Origin: Symbiodinium natans
Taxonomy: Eukaryota > Sar > Dinophyceae > Suessiales > Symbiodiniaceae
Direction of reading: 5' to 3'
Assembly (NCBI GenBank): GCA_905221605.1
Contig: CAJNDS010001724.1
Coordinates: forward strand, 134,001 to 198,000
Length of the DNA: 64,000 nt
Every line of letters starts with the position of its first letter. The first letter of the stretch is position 1. The notes below the pieces were generated by a model. That model was not told the origin of the DNA. It saw nothing but the letters and a program-made list of their open reading frames with translations, and made no database searches. A program made the translations under genes and the position numbers. Positions 28,376-37,912 of this stretch are shown here, piece by piece.

Positions 28376-28712
28376 TTCACCCGGCGCACCGGGCACTTGA
28401 AGGAACGCGGGTGGTGTCCGCTGCTGATCCTCATGAATTCACCAGTGAGCCGCTTGCTGTGAATTTGCTGCTAAGGGCCTTTGGGGGGTTTTCGGGCTTT
28501 GCGGGTTCAGTGGTAAAATGGGTCAGGGTTCGGAATCCGGAAGCAACAAGGGTTTAGGGCTCGTGTCAGGCAGGCTAATTCAGGAGACCTGAAGCAAAAA
28601 CGAGGGCTGGTTTTCGGAACGTTGGGCTTGGAGATTCGGGGCCTGGGCTCAAATTGGATATACTTCATCATATCGTTCAGTCCTACCCATTCCTTACAAT
28701 CGCGCTGCGTAG
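28376..28712 (+). CDS. two exons, unknown
   Basis: 28376-28482: HRALEGTRVVSAADPHEF, TSEPLAVNLLLRAFGG. 28572-28712: QANSGDLKQKRGLVFGTL, GLEIRGLGSNWIYFIISF, SPTHSLQSRC (about 45 codons, one beta/hydrophobic stretch). A polar block lies between them. Confidence 0.45.
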
Positions 28713-28775
28713 CCCTAAGCCCTAGACCCTGGACCCTAGAAACACTAGAAACCCTAAACCCTGAACTTTAAATAC

Positions 28776-28890
28776 TAAACCCTAAACCCTAAACCCTAAA
28801 CCCTAAACCCTAAACCCTAAACCCTAAACCCTAAACCCTAAACCCTAAAACCCTAAACCCCAAACCCCAAACCCTAAACCCTAAACCCTA
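28776..28890 (-). repeat. CCCTAAA array
   Basis: About 16 units, ending next to the exon at 28891. Confidence 0.95.
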
Positions 28891-29005
28891 GCCCATCAAG
28901 CCATACAAGGCCCGAGGTCCAGCCCAGGGGGGAGAGTGTGCGCTGGGGTACACAGAAGCAGCTCAGAAGGCCCCTACAGCGACTTCAAGCAGTCCTACAC
29001 CCTAA
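28891..29005 (+). CDS. exon, polar
   Basis: Frame PIKPYKARGPAQGGECAL then GYTEAAQKAPTATSSSPT; about 36 codons to a TAA created by CCCTAA. Confidence 0.4.
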
Positions 29006-29025
29006 GCCCTACCTGAGACTCTACT

Positions 29026-29205
29026 ATATCCCCCTTGGGAAATATCTTCTCTTTTTGTTTATATAAAACCCAAGAGGATACTAATCATACTAGTAATTAT
29101 TAAGGTTCTAAGGGCAGTATAGACCTGGGACTCTATTAACCTACAGTAATGAATTACCCTTGATTGGTAGGTACAACCCATAATACTGTAGGTAAAGAGG
29201 GTAAA
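29026..29205. mobile_element. two adjacent small elements
   Basis: 29026-29127 repeats the 14415 family (TATATCCCCCTTGGGAAATA ... TTAAGGTTCTAAGGGCAG). 29129-29205 is family 6 (ACCTGGGACTCTATTAACCT ... GTAGGTAAAGAGG). Confidence 0.7.
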
Positions 29206-29500
29206 CCCATGCAGCAAAAGCCCTCAACCCTAAATCCTTGCCTGCCTTGTGCGAGCGTGAGCCGAAACCCCGAAATCAACTCTTCAGCCCCCACGACCCT
29301 GCAGTCGCATTTCTAGGGTAAGTAGACTAGTCGATTTTCAGACGCAGGATGTTGCTCCGCAAATGCGCATGAGGTCTAGGCGAACATCGAGTGGATAAAG
29401 GCTTGAGTCTTGTAGGCATTCGTACTCGTAGCTTAGAAAGTCCGCGGACCCTAAACCCTAAACCCTAAACCCCAAACCCCAAATTAAACCCCATGTCTTT

Positions 29501-29875
29501 TTGGGCCTGGGGGGCCAGCTCGCAAGGCAAGCTTTGCGCCAAGTCCTGCGGAACATGTGCCTGACTGAGCATAAAAGGTTTTCTAGGGCCCAAGCCCCAG
29601 GGGCCAGGGGTCCAAGTATACAAATCATACCTACATTGGGGTCCAGAGTCGATAAATCATACCTCCTTTGGGCTATTTGGAGCCTCAAAGAACGGGCCAA
29701 ATTGACCAGGCAAAGTGCTCTGGGAGACTTATTCCGAGCACCGCCTTGGTTTGGCTGCGTGCAGCCAGCAGATAACGCCTTCCCCGTGCCAGTCCGGGGC
29801 AGCAACGGCCTTCTGTCCCACGACAAAAACCGGCTGCCTCTTCATTCTAAGGCCACAGCAAGTCCCAGAGTCTAA
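29501..29875 (+). CDS. long open frame, probably exon(s)
   Basis: 124 codons to TAA: LARQALRQVLRNMCLTEH, KRFSRAQAPGARGPSIQI, SYLLWAIWSLKERAKLTR, QSALGDLFRAPPWFGC, then polar tail. A minus frame of 122 codons covers the same DNA; the + frame has the better-looking helical composition. Could contain more than one exon. Confidence 0.45.
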   Translation: MGLGGQLARQALRQVLRNMCLTEHKRFSRAQAPGARGPSIQIIPTLGSRVDKSYLLWAIWSLKERAKLTRQSALGDLFRAPPWFGCVQPADNAFPVPVRGSNGLLSHDKNRLPLHSKATASPRV

Positions 29876-29984
29876 TGTACTCTGTGCAAAGCACACACTT
29901 GCCCACACAGTCGAGTCTTCGTTAGCCCTTGAATGACCACCCGGTTTTTACACTCGGTACTGTCGTGGGACACTTGGTCCTTTT

Positions 29985-30122
29985 TCTTCCGTCGTGCCCT
30001 CCTTGACAGAATCCGGGCCCAAGGCCCTGGGAGGGGAATGCTGACCGGTGGTCCAGGCCTGCACCTCATTGATTGCTTCCTGGCGGGAGGAAAAGTAGCC
30101 AGCTACCGTTCTTGTCGGCCTT
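29985..30122 (+). CDS. exon ending at a MITE
   Basis: Frame RALLDRIRAQGPGRGMLT, GGPGLHLIDCFLAGGKVA, SYRSCR. The next three bases begin the family 1 element. Confidence 0.45.
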
Positions 30123-30213
30123 GAGGACCAGATGAACCTTGAATTTGGATCTTATACCTTATACCTTATACCACCATGGCCTAAACCCTTGTGGGTTCTT
30201 TTGGTCCCCAAGG
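30119..30213. mobile_element. MITE family 1 copy
   Basis: CCTTGAGGACCAGATGAACC at left, GTTCTTTTGGTCCCCAAGG at right, centre diverged. Confidence 0.8.
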
Positions 30214-30272
30214 AGTTCGTCTTGTGGGGTTTTTCGGTTTGTAGCAACTGAAGGCCTCACCCCCCCCAGTGT

Positions 30273-30590
30273 ACTATAGGGGACGGAATATCTACCAAAG
30301 TATTCCCTTATGGTTCCTACAACTATCCTATATAACAAGCCCCAAAAATCCTGTTAAAACTATTAAGGCGCGTATATTATCATGGTCCAGGTTGATGGGG
30401 ATTGGGCGGTGAAGATGAATAGCGGCGGTGGCGTCATTGTTTGTGAGCCATCAGGTGCAAGGTGATGTAGCTGAGTCGCGTGTTGCTGACCTTCCTGACT
30501 GCAGCAGGCGGTTTCTGCAGACAGTGTGTATAATGTAGGGGGCGGAATAGTTCAGAATAGTATTCCCTTATGGCCCCTACATATTTCTAC
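30273..30590. mobile_element. two copies of a GTAGGGG family
   Basis: 30273-30345 and 30527-30590 share ATAGGGGACGGAATAT/GTAGGGGGCGGAATAG, AGTATTCCCTTATGG and CCTACA. Between them an exon (30391-30462): VDGDWAVKMNSGGGVIVC then EPSGAR, with CCAG acceptor. Confidence 0.6.
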
Positions 30591-30611
30591 TGTAAGAATC
30601 CCAGTGAGGTC

Positions 30612-30851
30612 CCTAGAGGCTATAGCTGCTGGTGAGGGCGCGGAGCCATTGAATGGATCTTGTGGGCTTGCCTGGCATACAGAGCTTGACCCTAAACCCT
30701 AAACCCTAAACCCTAAACCCTAAACCCTAAACCCTAAACCCTAAACCCTAAACCTTAAACCCATACATGCGAATTGTGGGCAGATGCCAGTTTTTTCGGG
30801 CGGCACGCCGGTTGCTCTATGGCGGCTCGCTGCTGCGAGTGCGAAAGTCTA
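30612..30851 (+). CDS. two exons around a CCCTAAA array
   Basis: 30612-30692: EAIAAGEGAEPLNGSCGL then AWHTELD. 30786-30851: GGCAG acceptor, MPVFSGGTPVALWRLAAA, SAKV, TAG. The array at 30690-30755 is their only spacer. A third block GAHESELKCPSLCPALG follows at 31034-31080. Confidence 0.4.
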
Positions 30852-30899
30852 GCAGGCTAGGCTCCAAATATCGACAGCCCAAGCCTAAAACCCGAAGCC

Positions 30900-30970
30900 C
30901 GAAACCCTAAACCCTAAACCCTAAACCCTAAACCCTAAACCCTAAACCCTAAACCCTAAACCCTATATAC
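30900..30970 (-). repeat. CCCTAAA array
   Basis: Nine perfect units flanked by CCCGAAA and CCCTATA variants. Confidence 0.95.
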
Positions 30971-31209
30971 CCTAAACCCTATAAACCCGAAACCCGAAAC
31001 CCTAACCTAAACTCTAACCTAGGCTCAGGGTTCAGGAGCCCATGAATCTGAACTGAAGTGCCCGAGCCTTTGCCCAGCCTTAGGGTTTAGGGTTTAGGGT
31101 TACGTAGGGTTTAGGGTTTAGGGTTTAGGGTTTAGGGTTTAGGGTTTAGGGTTACAGGGCAAGAGGAACTTGTAGTGAAGTAGTTTTTTAGGGTGTTTCG
31201 CGCAGAAAC

Positions 31210-31395
31210 ATGTTTTCACGCCTTGCCCTCGTCTTCATCAGCCTACCGGCGGGCTTCGGGCATTGGTGTGAGAACCGCCGTCAGGACTGCTTTCACCAGT
31301 GGGTCACCTCTACACCCCAACGTAGGGTCTGGGGATACCTATACGTGAAAGCTCAAATCTTGAATCGTCGTGAATCTTGTGTGAGGTTGTACAAC
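31210..31395 (+). CDS. exon starting with a signal peptide
   Basis: ATG 31210: MFSRLALVFISLPAGFG is a typical signal sequence, followed by HWCENRRQDCFHQWVTST then PQRRVWGYLYVKAQ. CGCAG lies just before the ATG, so the ATG may sit in a spliced first or second exon. The tail after about 31390 reads telomere-type repeat. Likely a secreted or surface protein. Confidence 0.55.
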
Positions 31396-31672
31396 GGGCC
31401 GTTACACCCCAAACCCTAAACCCTAAACTCATAACGTAACCGGTGCAGGCCTTGTAAAATGCCAGTGAAACGCCAAAACCTATAAACCCCATGTAAACCC
31501 TGCATACTCCTACACCTATCTCCACCCTAAACCTCCGGAAAGCCCTTTTCAGGACAACTTGAGAAACCCTGGTACCCTAAACCCATATAAACCCTAAACC
31601 CTATATACAGCTCCTACCCTAAACCCTAAACCCTAAACCCTAAACCCTAAACCCGCGTAAAGCCCTTTCCAG

Positions 31673-31754
31673 GACAATTTGAAACTCTGGTGTGCTGCAG
31701 CGGCCGGCGATGTCCTTAAGGCGCAGAGGTTGATCCACGAGGGCGGGGGCCTTA
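31673..31754 (+). CDS. ankyrin gene B, exon 1
   Basis: TTCCAG acceptor. Frame DNLKLWCAAAAGDVLKAQ then RLIHEGGGL: a clear ankyrin helix pair (AA-GDV-KAQRLI-EG). Ends at GA of a family 1 element. Confidence 0.7.
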
Positions 31755-31758
31755 GAAA

Positions 31759-31869
31759 CCTTGGGGACCACGTGAACCCTAAAATTGGGGTCATAGATCC
31801 TATACTACTACAAGCCCTATTCAGGTACATGAACCATAGACCCTTTTAGGGTTCATGTCGTCCCCAAGG
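31759..31869. mobile_element. MITE family 1 as intron of ankyrin gene B
   Basis: CCTTGGGGACCACGTGAACC at left, GGTTCATGTCGTCCCCAAGG at right; GAAA on both sides (31755-31758, 31869-31872). Splicing at A|GA...AAG|GA joins exon 1 to 31869 in frame (GGLRKPKDVRL). Confidence 0.85.
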
Positions 31870-31890
31870 AAAGCCCAAGGATGTGCGGCT
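31869..31890 (+). CDS. ankyrin gene B, micro-exon
   Basis: 22 nt, RKPKDVRL, bounded by the MITE AAG and a GTAAGG donor at 31891. Its phase does not fit directly to 32350, so at least one exon between them is missing from this reading (a candidate PLKSDGQVF is near 32172). Confidence 0.5.
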
Positions 31891-32349
31891 GTAAGGGTTT
31901 GGGGCTCCGTGTGATTTCGGAGTTGGGGTTTTAGGGTTTATGTTGTTAGGGTTTAGGGCGTCAGGTTTGAGGAAGAAGATGGGCGGAACATTGACTCTTA
32001 AACCCTGAACATAAACTCCAAACCTTGCCACATCGGCCTCAAACGCCCCCAAAACCTGCAGCTACCTCTACCTAACCCACTTCCTGCCCCATTCTTGCCG
32101 CTTACAGCCTGCACAGAGGTAGGCGTGGGGTTCTTAAGCCCCGCGTTCTCAAACCTTTTTACATCCAGGCCTCTGAAGTCTGACGGGCAAGTATTCTGAC
32201 ACACAAGAACCCTAAACCCTATACCCTATACCCCTAAACCCCTATACCCTAAACCCTAAACCCTGCGGATGCGGGCGCGTGGATGTGCGTGCAGTGCGGG
32301 TGGCGAAACCCTAAACCCTAAACCCAGCCCTCAGACCGCTCCCACTGAG

Positions 32350-32455
32350 GTGCCGACCCCAATGATGGAGATGCCTGGGATAAGACGCCACTGATTTACG
32401 CCGCCGAGACGGGTGAGTTGCATGTCGTCTCTCTACTTTTAGACACTTGGAAGCA
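32350..32455 (+). CDS. ankyrin gene B, exon
   Basis: ACTGAG acceptor; frame ADPNDGDAWDKTPLIYAA then ETGELHVVSLLLDTWKH. Canonical ankyrin consensus: ADPN, D-TPL-YAAE-G-L-VV-LLL. Confidence 0.8.
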
Positions 32456-32537
32456 TTTAGGGTTTTTTAACGTTAAAGAACCCTCTCTCGTCTCGAAACT
32501 CGGTTTTGGGGTTTAGGGTTAGGCTTCGAGTGCCCGT

Positions 32538-32541
<4 letters not shown>

Positions 32542-32573
<32 letters not shown>

Positions 32574-32584
32574 GAGAGAGAGAG
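32542..32584. repeat. GA microsatellite
   Basis: AG/GA run with one interruption. Confidence 0.95.
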
Positions 32585-32920
32585 GGTCGAAACCCTGCCG
32601 CGGGAGATTTTTGATTGTTTTTTGGGCTTCGGGTGGCGAAATCGGGTTGATTTGGGTCGCTACAGAGGGTTTCCTCTGGTAAAACCGCTTTCGTGGGTTC
32701 TAAGCGGGGTCTCTAGGGTCCCTGCATCCCTTTTGTGGAGGTGCGCGGGTCACCTCCAAGTTGCGTAGACTCAAGGGGTCCAAACTCACCATCAGAAGCG
32801 TGTAGCCCTCAAGCGTCCCCTAAATGTACTCCAAGCCTGGCGCCCACATTCCCGGGGTCCAAGGGAAAAGCTCTTGACCCCAAGCCACCCCGACCCTTTG
32901 GTCCACGAGAGTGACTGCAG

Positions 32921-33011
32921 GCCAATGGCGCCAATGTCGAGGCGACAGACTGGTGGGGGCACACAGCGTTGATGCTTGGATTTGCTGTCCTCAGACATAT
33001 CGGTTGTGGTA
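32921..33011 (+). CDS. ankyrin gene B, exon
   Basis: CTGCAG acceptor; frame ANGANVEATDWWGHTALM then LGFAVLRHIGCG. ANGANVEATD-WGHTALM is an ankyrin loop-helix unit. A diverged MITE family 3 copy (33012-33088) follows. Confidence 0.75.
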
Positions 33012-33088
33012 TGCCCTTACTTCCTCTTTTTGGGTTGGGTCTTCTAAGCCCCCTTTAAGCCGAAAAGGGACCCTCGTCATTCCTAGGC

Positions 33089-33165
33089 TAGATGCAGGCG
33101 TGCAAGAGGTTCGCAACAGGGATGGGCCCTCTCCCAGCACCGCCCTAAAACTTCAGGAACCCCCC
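33089..33165 (+). CDS. ankyrin gene B, exon
   Basis: Frame DAGVQEVRNRDGPSPSTA then LKLQE: the V-x-N-x-DG-S-P-S-T-ALKL pattern is an ankyrin repeat start. Confidence 0.6.
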
Positions 33166-33234
33166 AGAAAAACATTCACAGGTCAAAGAGCATACCCTGA
33201 ACCCGAAAGCCGAAACCCTAAACCCTAAACCCTA

Positions 33235-33440
33235 GAAACCCTAAAGCCTAAAGCCTAAAGCCTAAAGCCTAAAGCCTAAAGCCTAAAGCCTAAAGCCTAA
33301 AGCCTAAAGCTAAACCCTAAACCCTAAACCCTAAATCCTAAACCCTAAACCCTAAACCCTAAAGCCTAAAGCCTCAAGCCTAAAGCCTAAAGCCTAAAGC
33401 CTAAAGCCTAAAGCCTAAAGCCTAAAGCCTAAAGCCTAAC
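33235..33440 (-). repeat. variant array CCTAAAG
   Basis: About 25 CCTAAAG units in two blocks separated by canonical CCCTAAA (33308-33360). A single-base variant of the telomere-type unit amplified over 200 bp. Confidence 0.95.
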
Positions 33441-33469
33441 CCTAAACCCTAAACCCTCTGCACTACCAG

Positions 33470-33568
33470 GATGCGGGCAGCCGAGTCTGGCAACCTTCAG
33501 ATACTGCAGCGACTGGTCCGCCATGGCGCTTGGTTCGACCCCTGGATGTTGGACGACTCCAAGGGAGG
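33470..33568 (+). CDS. ankyrin gene B, exon
   Basis: CACTACCAG acceptor; frame MRAAESGNLQILQRLVRH then GAWFDPWMLDDSK: ankyrin (RAAESGNLQILQRLVRHGA). Frame remains open to about 33600, where a TA microsatellite begins; a donor may lie anywhere in between. Confidence 0.75.
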
Positions 33569-33599
33569 TTCCGCGGCACAGGGTTTCTCTGTGGGTCCT

Positions 33600-33690
33600 G
33601 TATATATGTATATATGTATATGTATATATATATATACATATAAATAAATAAATATATATATATATGTGTATATATATACACATACATAGT
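33600..33690. repeat. TATA/TGTA microsatellite
   Basis: TATATGTATA and TAAATAAATA units; source of Tyr/Ile-rich artificial frames. Confidence 0.95.
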
Positions 33691-33863
33691 ACGGCACCCT
33701 TAAAAGAAGGACAAAAGGGCCCTAAATTTCGAGAGCTACCCACATGGGGCATGTTGAGGAGTTTGGGATACAGGGTTGTAGAGGGTTGTTGGGGTTACCG
33801 ATGGGCTGAACAGGTCCAGGCGTCCCAATTGGGCACGGGGAGTTGCGACTTTCGTCCGTGCAG

Positions 33864-34251
33864 GCGCACCTTTTTGGATCGGGATCAAGGACGAGGCGAC
33901 GCAGAAGTGGTGGAGGTCCCACATGACGACTGCCTCTCTAGTGACGGGGACGCTTCTCAACTACAAGACGTACGCCTCCGCCTCTTGCCTTGTCATTTGG
34001 ACAACCCAGAACCTAAACCCAAAACTGGGCCATTGTTATGTGACTTGAACCCTCCAGAGCTTGCAGCCCCACTCGCCATCACCCCTAAACCCCTACATCC
34101 CAAAGTCCCTAACAAATCCTGTAAGGTCTTCATCGGCGCTCTCCTCGCACTCCCCCTGGTGCTTGGCGCCCGGTATTTCAGGGGCCTCCCACTCTACAGG
34201 TCCGACTGCAAAATCCCGTGCCTTGAAAGAATTTATACGAAAGGGTCATAG
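33864..34251 (+). CDS. membrane-anchored acidic protein, long exon(s)
   Basis: GTGCAG acceptor. 128 codons to TAG at 34249-34251: LDRDQGRGDAEVVEVPHD, DCLSSDGDASQLQDVRLR, a proline-rich linker, then CKVFIGALLALPLVLGAR (membrane helix) and YFRGLPLYRSDCKIPCLE. The frame is open from 33664 but the first part is microsatellite. May include an intron in the linker. Confidence 0.55.
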
Positions 34252-34314
34252 TTGGTGGCAGGAGGACCAACCCAGGGCGTAGTGCTCTGCATGCCCTGCT
34301 CAAACAAAAGGTTC

Positions 34315-34539
34315 GGGTTTTGGGGAAACTGCTTCCTTGGCATTGAACGTGCCCAAACAGGACGACCCCGGCCTGAGTTAAGAACTCCAAGACTCTGCTT
34401 CTGTTGCAGATATCCCAACCCTAAACCCTAAACCCTAAATCAACCCTTAACCCAATTCACCCAACAGGGGCGTTTGAGATACGACCCGCAAGACATGACT
34501 AGCTGTTGGCTTGAAACCCACACAGGGAGGTTCAGATAG
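34315..34539 (+). CDS. two exons, basic
   Basis: 34315-34420: GNCFLGIERAQTGRPRPE then LRTPRLCFCCRYP. 34462-34539: QQGRLRYDPQDMTSCWLE then THTGRFR and TAG. Separated by CCCTAAA units. Confidence 0.4.
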
Positions 34540-34599
34540 CCGCTTAAGGCAAACAGGCAAGATGCCCTTCGGGCGGGGCGGGGGGGGGGGAGGGGCTTA

Positions 34600-34670
34600 G
34601 GGTTTAGGGTTTGGGGTTTGGGGTTTAGGGTTTAGGGTTTAGGGTTTAGGGTTTAGGGTTTAGGGTTGGC
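34600..34670 (+). repeat. TTTAGGG array
   Basis: Ten units after a G run. Confidence 0.95.
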
Positions 34671-34982
34671 TTAGTAGTAGAGTAGGTAACCTTTAACCTT
34701 TTATGGTGTCTATTGGGGTATGATTTTCCCTTGAGTCCCAGAGGTTAACCTTTAGTTCCCCAAGATTACTGGACAACCAAGGGGGCAAGTGGGAAGTCTC
34801 AGCCGGTTCTGTGTCTCTCTGTGTTTGTGTGTTTGTGAGTGTGTGTGTGTGTGTTTTTCTGTGCGCGTGTGTGCGTGTGTAAGTGCAAGTGCAAGTGTAA
34901 GTGGAACGATGCGCACTGGTGTGCACCGGCGGAAAGGCTTGGTCCCCCAAGCACCAAATCCCGCCCTACACCGTTGCTGCAG

Positions 34983-35100
34983 GATTTGGGATGTTACGTT
35001 CCTCAAGATCCATCCCCAAGCCACCGCCAAAAAACCCTTAAGTCAAGCAAGGAGCTACTTGCCGGTCGACATGAACCGGAAGCGCGGCTACTTTGTGGCT
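34983..35100 (+). CDS. exon ending at a family 2 MITE
   Basis: GCTGCAG acceptor; frame DLGCYVPQDPSPSHRQKT, LKSSKELLAGRHEPEARL, LCGL. Polar, helical second half. The MITE starts in the next codons. Confidence 0.55.
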
Positions 35101-35212
35101 TGGTGGCCCAGTGGTAACCTTTTTTTCAAGGTTCCCTTATAAAGTAGCCAACCCCCAAAAAGCCCAAAAAGGTGTACCCTTTATTGTCGTATGGCTACTG
35201 GGCAACCAAGGG
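35099..35212. mobile_element. MITE family 2 variant
   Basis: TTGGTGGCCCAGTGGTAACC at left, GTATGGCTACTGGGCAACCA at right, inner CCCTTATAAAGTAGCC. Confidence 0.8.
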
Positions 35213-35221
35213 TAAGGGGTA

Positions 35222-35365
35222 TAAGGAGGGACCCCTAGAAGGGACCCTGAATCTTATTCCCCTATATAACCCCTTTGTAGCCCTTATGTAGTCCATATAT
35301 GCCTAAGTAGCGCCGAAGTACCCCCCAAAGAGCCCCGAGGGTCCCTTATCACTTCAGTCCCTTGA
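35222..35365. mobile_element. GAGGGACC family element
   Basis: GAGGGACCCCTAGAAGGGAC ... CTTATTCCCCTATATAACCC ... CCTAAGTAGCGCC ... GAGGGTCCCTTATC. Copy at 48217-48355 has the same order of motifs. Confidence 0.65.
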
Positions 35366-35559
35366 TACACCCTTGCCAGCCCCTAAATCCTTAAGCCCTT
35401 ATCATCCCCCCAAACAAAAATCACAATCCTAAAGGCCTCAAGCCCCAAACGAACCCCAAACCTTAAACGCCAAACCCTAAACTCCAAGCCCTAAACCCCA
35501 AACCCTAAACCCTAAACCCCAAAGCAAACGAACCTCAAACCCTCAGCCCTTGACTCAAG

Positions 35560-35652
35560 GTGGGCGCAAAGCTGATCGTCGGCAAAGTGCACAGGTCGGC
35601 GATCCACTCCATGGCGATCCTAGGCTTCCGTGCGCTTGAGGCGGAGTTTGGG
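35560..35652 (+). CDS. exon, unknown
   Basis: TCAAG acceptor; frame KVGAKLIVGKVHRSAIHS then MAILGFRALEAEFG. Very regular composition. Confidence 0.5.
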
Positions 35653-35989
35653 GTTTAGGGTTTAGGGTTTAGTGTTCAGGGTTCAGGGTTCAGGTTTGAG
35701 GCGGAGTTGAGGGTGCTTGAGGCGGCTCTTAGGGCTGGGGTTTAGGGGTTTAGGGTTTAGGGGTTTAGGGTTTGGGGTTCTGGGGTTCGGGGGTTTAGGG
35801 TTGACGGTTTAGGGTTGGGAGTTTAGGGATTAGTGCTTGCAAAAGGGTTTCAGGGTGTATAGATGTATACATGTGCCACATTTTTTGTTACTGCGACATG
35901 ATGTGGGAACATGACATTGGTCAGAAGGTCTAACTAAACAAATTCACCCCCTCACACGCACACATTTACATATACATCTCATATTCAGT

Positions 35990-36146
35990 TGATACACATT
36001 TACATGTACAAATGCAAACACAAACACAAACACAAGCGCATATATGCATATGTTTATTTATTTATTTATGTATTTATTTATGTATGTATGTATGTATGTA
36101 TGTATGTATGTATGTATGTATGTATGTATATAGAGGTATACGTCTA

Positions 36147-36181
<35 letters not shown>

Positions 36182-36185
36182 GGAG
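35990..36185. repeat. TATG/TA microsatellite
   Basis: CAAACA units, TTTA units, about 16 TATG units and TA runs. Confidence 0.95.
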
Positions 36186-36351
36186 TTGGGCACGGAAGGA
36201 CACAGTCCCAAACCCTAAACCCGACCCTGAAACCCTAAAGCCGATACCCTGAAGTTTAGGTTTTAGGGTTGAGGGGTTTAGGGTTCAGGGTTGAGGGTTT
36301 AGGGTCTAGGGTTTAGAGCTTAGGGGTAGGGGTTTAGGGTTTAGAGTTTAG

Positions 36352-36469
36352 TTTGAACCAGCTAAACTCTTATGATCCCTCCCAAGAGGCGGTCGTCAAC
36401 TTGGTCGGCATCCTGGGCTGCGGGATGATGGTGGTCTGGTGGCGCTACTGGCTTCACGGTTGCAAGTGA
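36352..36469 (+). CDS. exon with membrane helix, stop
   Basis: TTTAG acceptor; frame LNQLNSYDPSQEAVVNLV, GILGCGMMVVWWRYWLHG, CK, TGA at 36467-36469. One strong membrane helix. Confidence 0.6.
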
Positions 36470-36593
36470 ACCCTAAACCCTGTTTAGGGTTTAGGGTTTA
36501 GGGTTTAGGGTTTAGGGTTTAGGGTAGTTTAGCAATTCTGTTGGTGTTTACCTGTTCCCCAAAACCCTGCAAATTTCGGAGGCATGAAATCCA

Positions 36594-36676
36594 CATGAAA
36601 TCTAGTCCGAACACCCAAACAGCAGGCGTTTGGGAATCAGGCAAGTCGGCTCCGAAGTTACCTCGGGCTGTCGTTA
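36594..36676 (+). CDS. short exon
   Basis: Frame MKSSPNTQTAGVWESGKS then APKLPRAVVR, entering telomere-type repeat. Confidence 0.35.
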
Positions 36677-36914
36677 GGGTGTAGGGTTTAGGGTTTAGGG
36701 TCGCAAAATCATCTCAATTAGGGTCCCTTATTTGGTACCCTAAATAAGAGGGGCCGCCTTATAATAAAGACCCCAACAAAACATCATATTTTAGAGAAGT
36801 GACCAGGTAGGCCCTTGACAAATTTCGTGTTTTCCATTCTTGAGTTAGGATCCTGTTTCGGAGTAATTTTTCAGAGGGCCCCTAAACCCTAAAACCTGAA
36901 CCCTGAACCCTGAG

Positions 36915-37238
36915 CCCTGAAAGAGCCCTCCTGAAAAGACACAAGACACTTTACTGCAGACTGCAGAGAAGACCTGCACCTAGACATCCCGCAACTACCA
37001 TCCACTATTCCCTGCTGTTATGGGAGGCCTGGGACCCTTTAGGGTCTAGGTTTAGGGTTTAGGGTTTAGGGTTTAGGGTTTAGGGTTTAGGGTTTGGGTG
37101 CCATCCCAAAGCACACAAGTCTCAACTTTCCAGGCTGCCTCTTGTGTGCTTCACGTACCTCGGCCCTGCCATGTATAGCTTCCCAAAGCTGGCCCTCGCA
37201 AAGCCACGCGGCGCTTCAGCAGAACTTTTCTGTTTAGG
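36915..37238 (+). CDS. two exons around a TTTAGGG array
   Basis: 36915-37040: RALLKRHKTLYCRLQRRP, APRHPATTIHYSLLLWEA, W. 37092-37235: CHPKAHKSQLSRLPLVCF, TYLGPAMYSFPKLALAKP, RGASAELFC. Both are about 40-48 codons and open; the array 37050-37092 separates them. Confidence 0.45.
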
Positions 37239-37302
37239 GTTTAGGGTTTAGGGTTTAGGAACCTTAAACCCGAAGTCCTAAGCCCCTCAACCCTAGACCC
37301 GA

Positions 37303-37573
37303 AAGGCCAGACCCTACGTGCCCTCCTATTCCTTTTACAAGCCCTAAGCCACAAGAGACCAAAGCACTTCGGGTGTAGGGTTCAGGGTTGATGGTTTGGG
37401 GTTTGGGGTGTACGGTTTGGAAACCCTAAACCCTAAACCCTAAACCCTAATTTTAATCTTCGGCAGGCCGATTCTCGTCATGGCCGTTCAAGGTCCGCTG
37501 ACAGCTCTCATTGCCTTGCTCCGCGTCTTTCTGCTGTGCTTGGTTGCTGTGATGGTGTGGAAGGACAGGGGCT
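37303..37573 (+). CDS. two exons, second with membrane helix
   Basis: 37303-37378: PDPTCPPIPFTSPKPQET then KALRV. 37467-37573: CGGCAG acceptor, PILVMAVQGPLTALIALL then RVFLLCLVAVMVWKDRG, a clear membrane helix. Confidence 0.5.
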
Positions 37574-37776
37574 TTAGGGTTTAGGGTTTAGGGTTTAGGG
37601 GGCCCTAAACCCAAGTGGCTATTAGGTTGTTGAGGGTTCTTGTGTAGGCGCGACTTGTGTTTTGCAGGGGCATACTCAGGAGGCTCGCAGCGTTTAGACG
37701 TTTTAGGGCATGAAGACTCCGGCTCTGAGCTTGGGGTGTAGAGTTCAAGGGTCGCAGCAAGGCTCTAGGCTTGAAA

Positions 37777-37912
37777 CATGGGCCTTCAGCAGTTCGTGTC
37801 GATCGCGCTTCTACAGGGTTTAGGACTTCAGTGGAGGCTTGCTGGGAGGGAAGAGGAAGAGGTTGGCGGACGGCAAAACAAGAAAAGCTTAATCCAAAAC
37901 CCTACCGGGCAC
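37777..37912 (+). CDS. exon ending at a family 1 MITE
   Basis: Frame MGLQQFVSIALLQGLGLQ, WRLAGREEEEVGGRQNKK, SLIQNPTGH. Membrane helix then an acidic/basic loop. Confidence 0.45.

Noticed and set aside
33235-33440. CRISPR array
   Set aside because: The regular repeats have no unique spacers; they are simple 7-mer tandem repeats of the telomere type.
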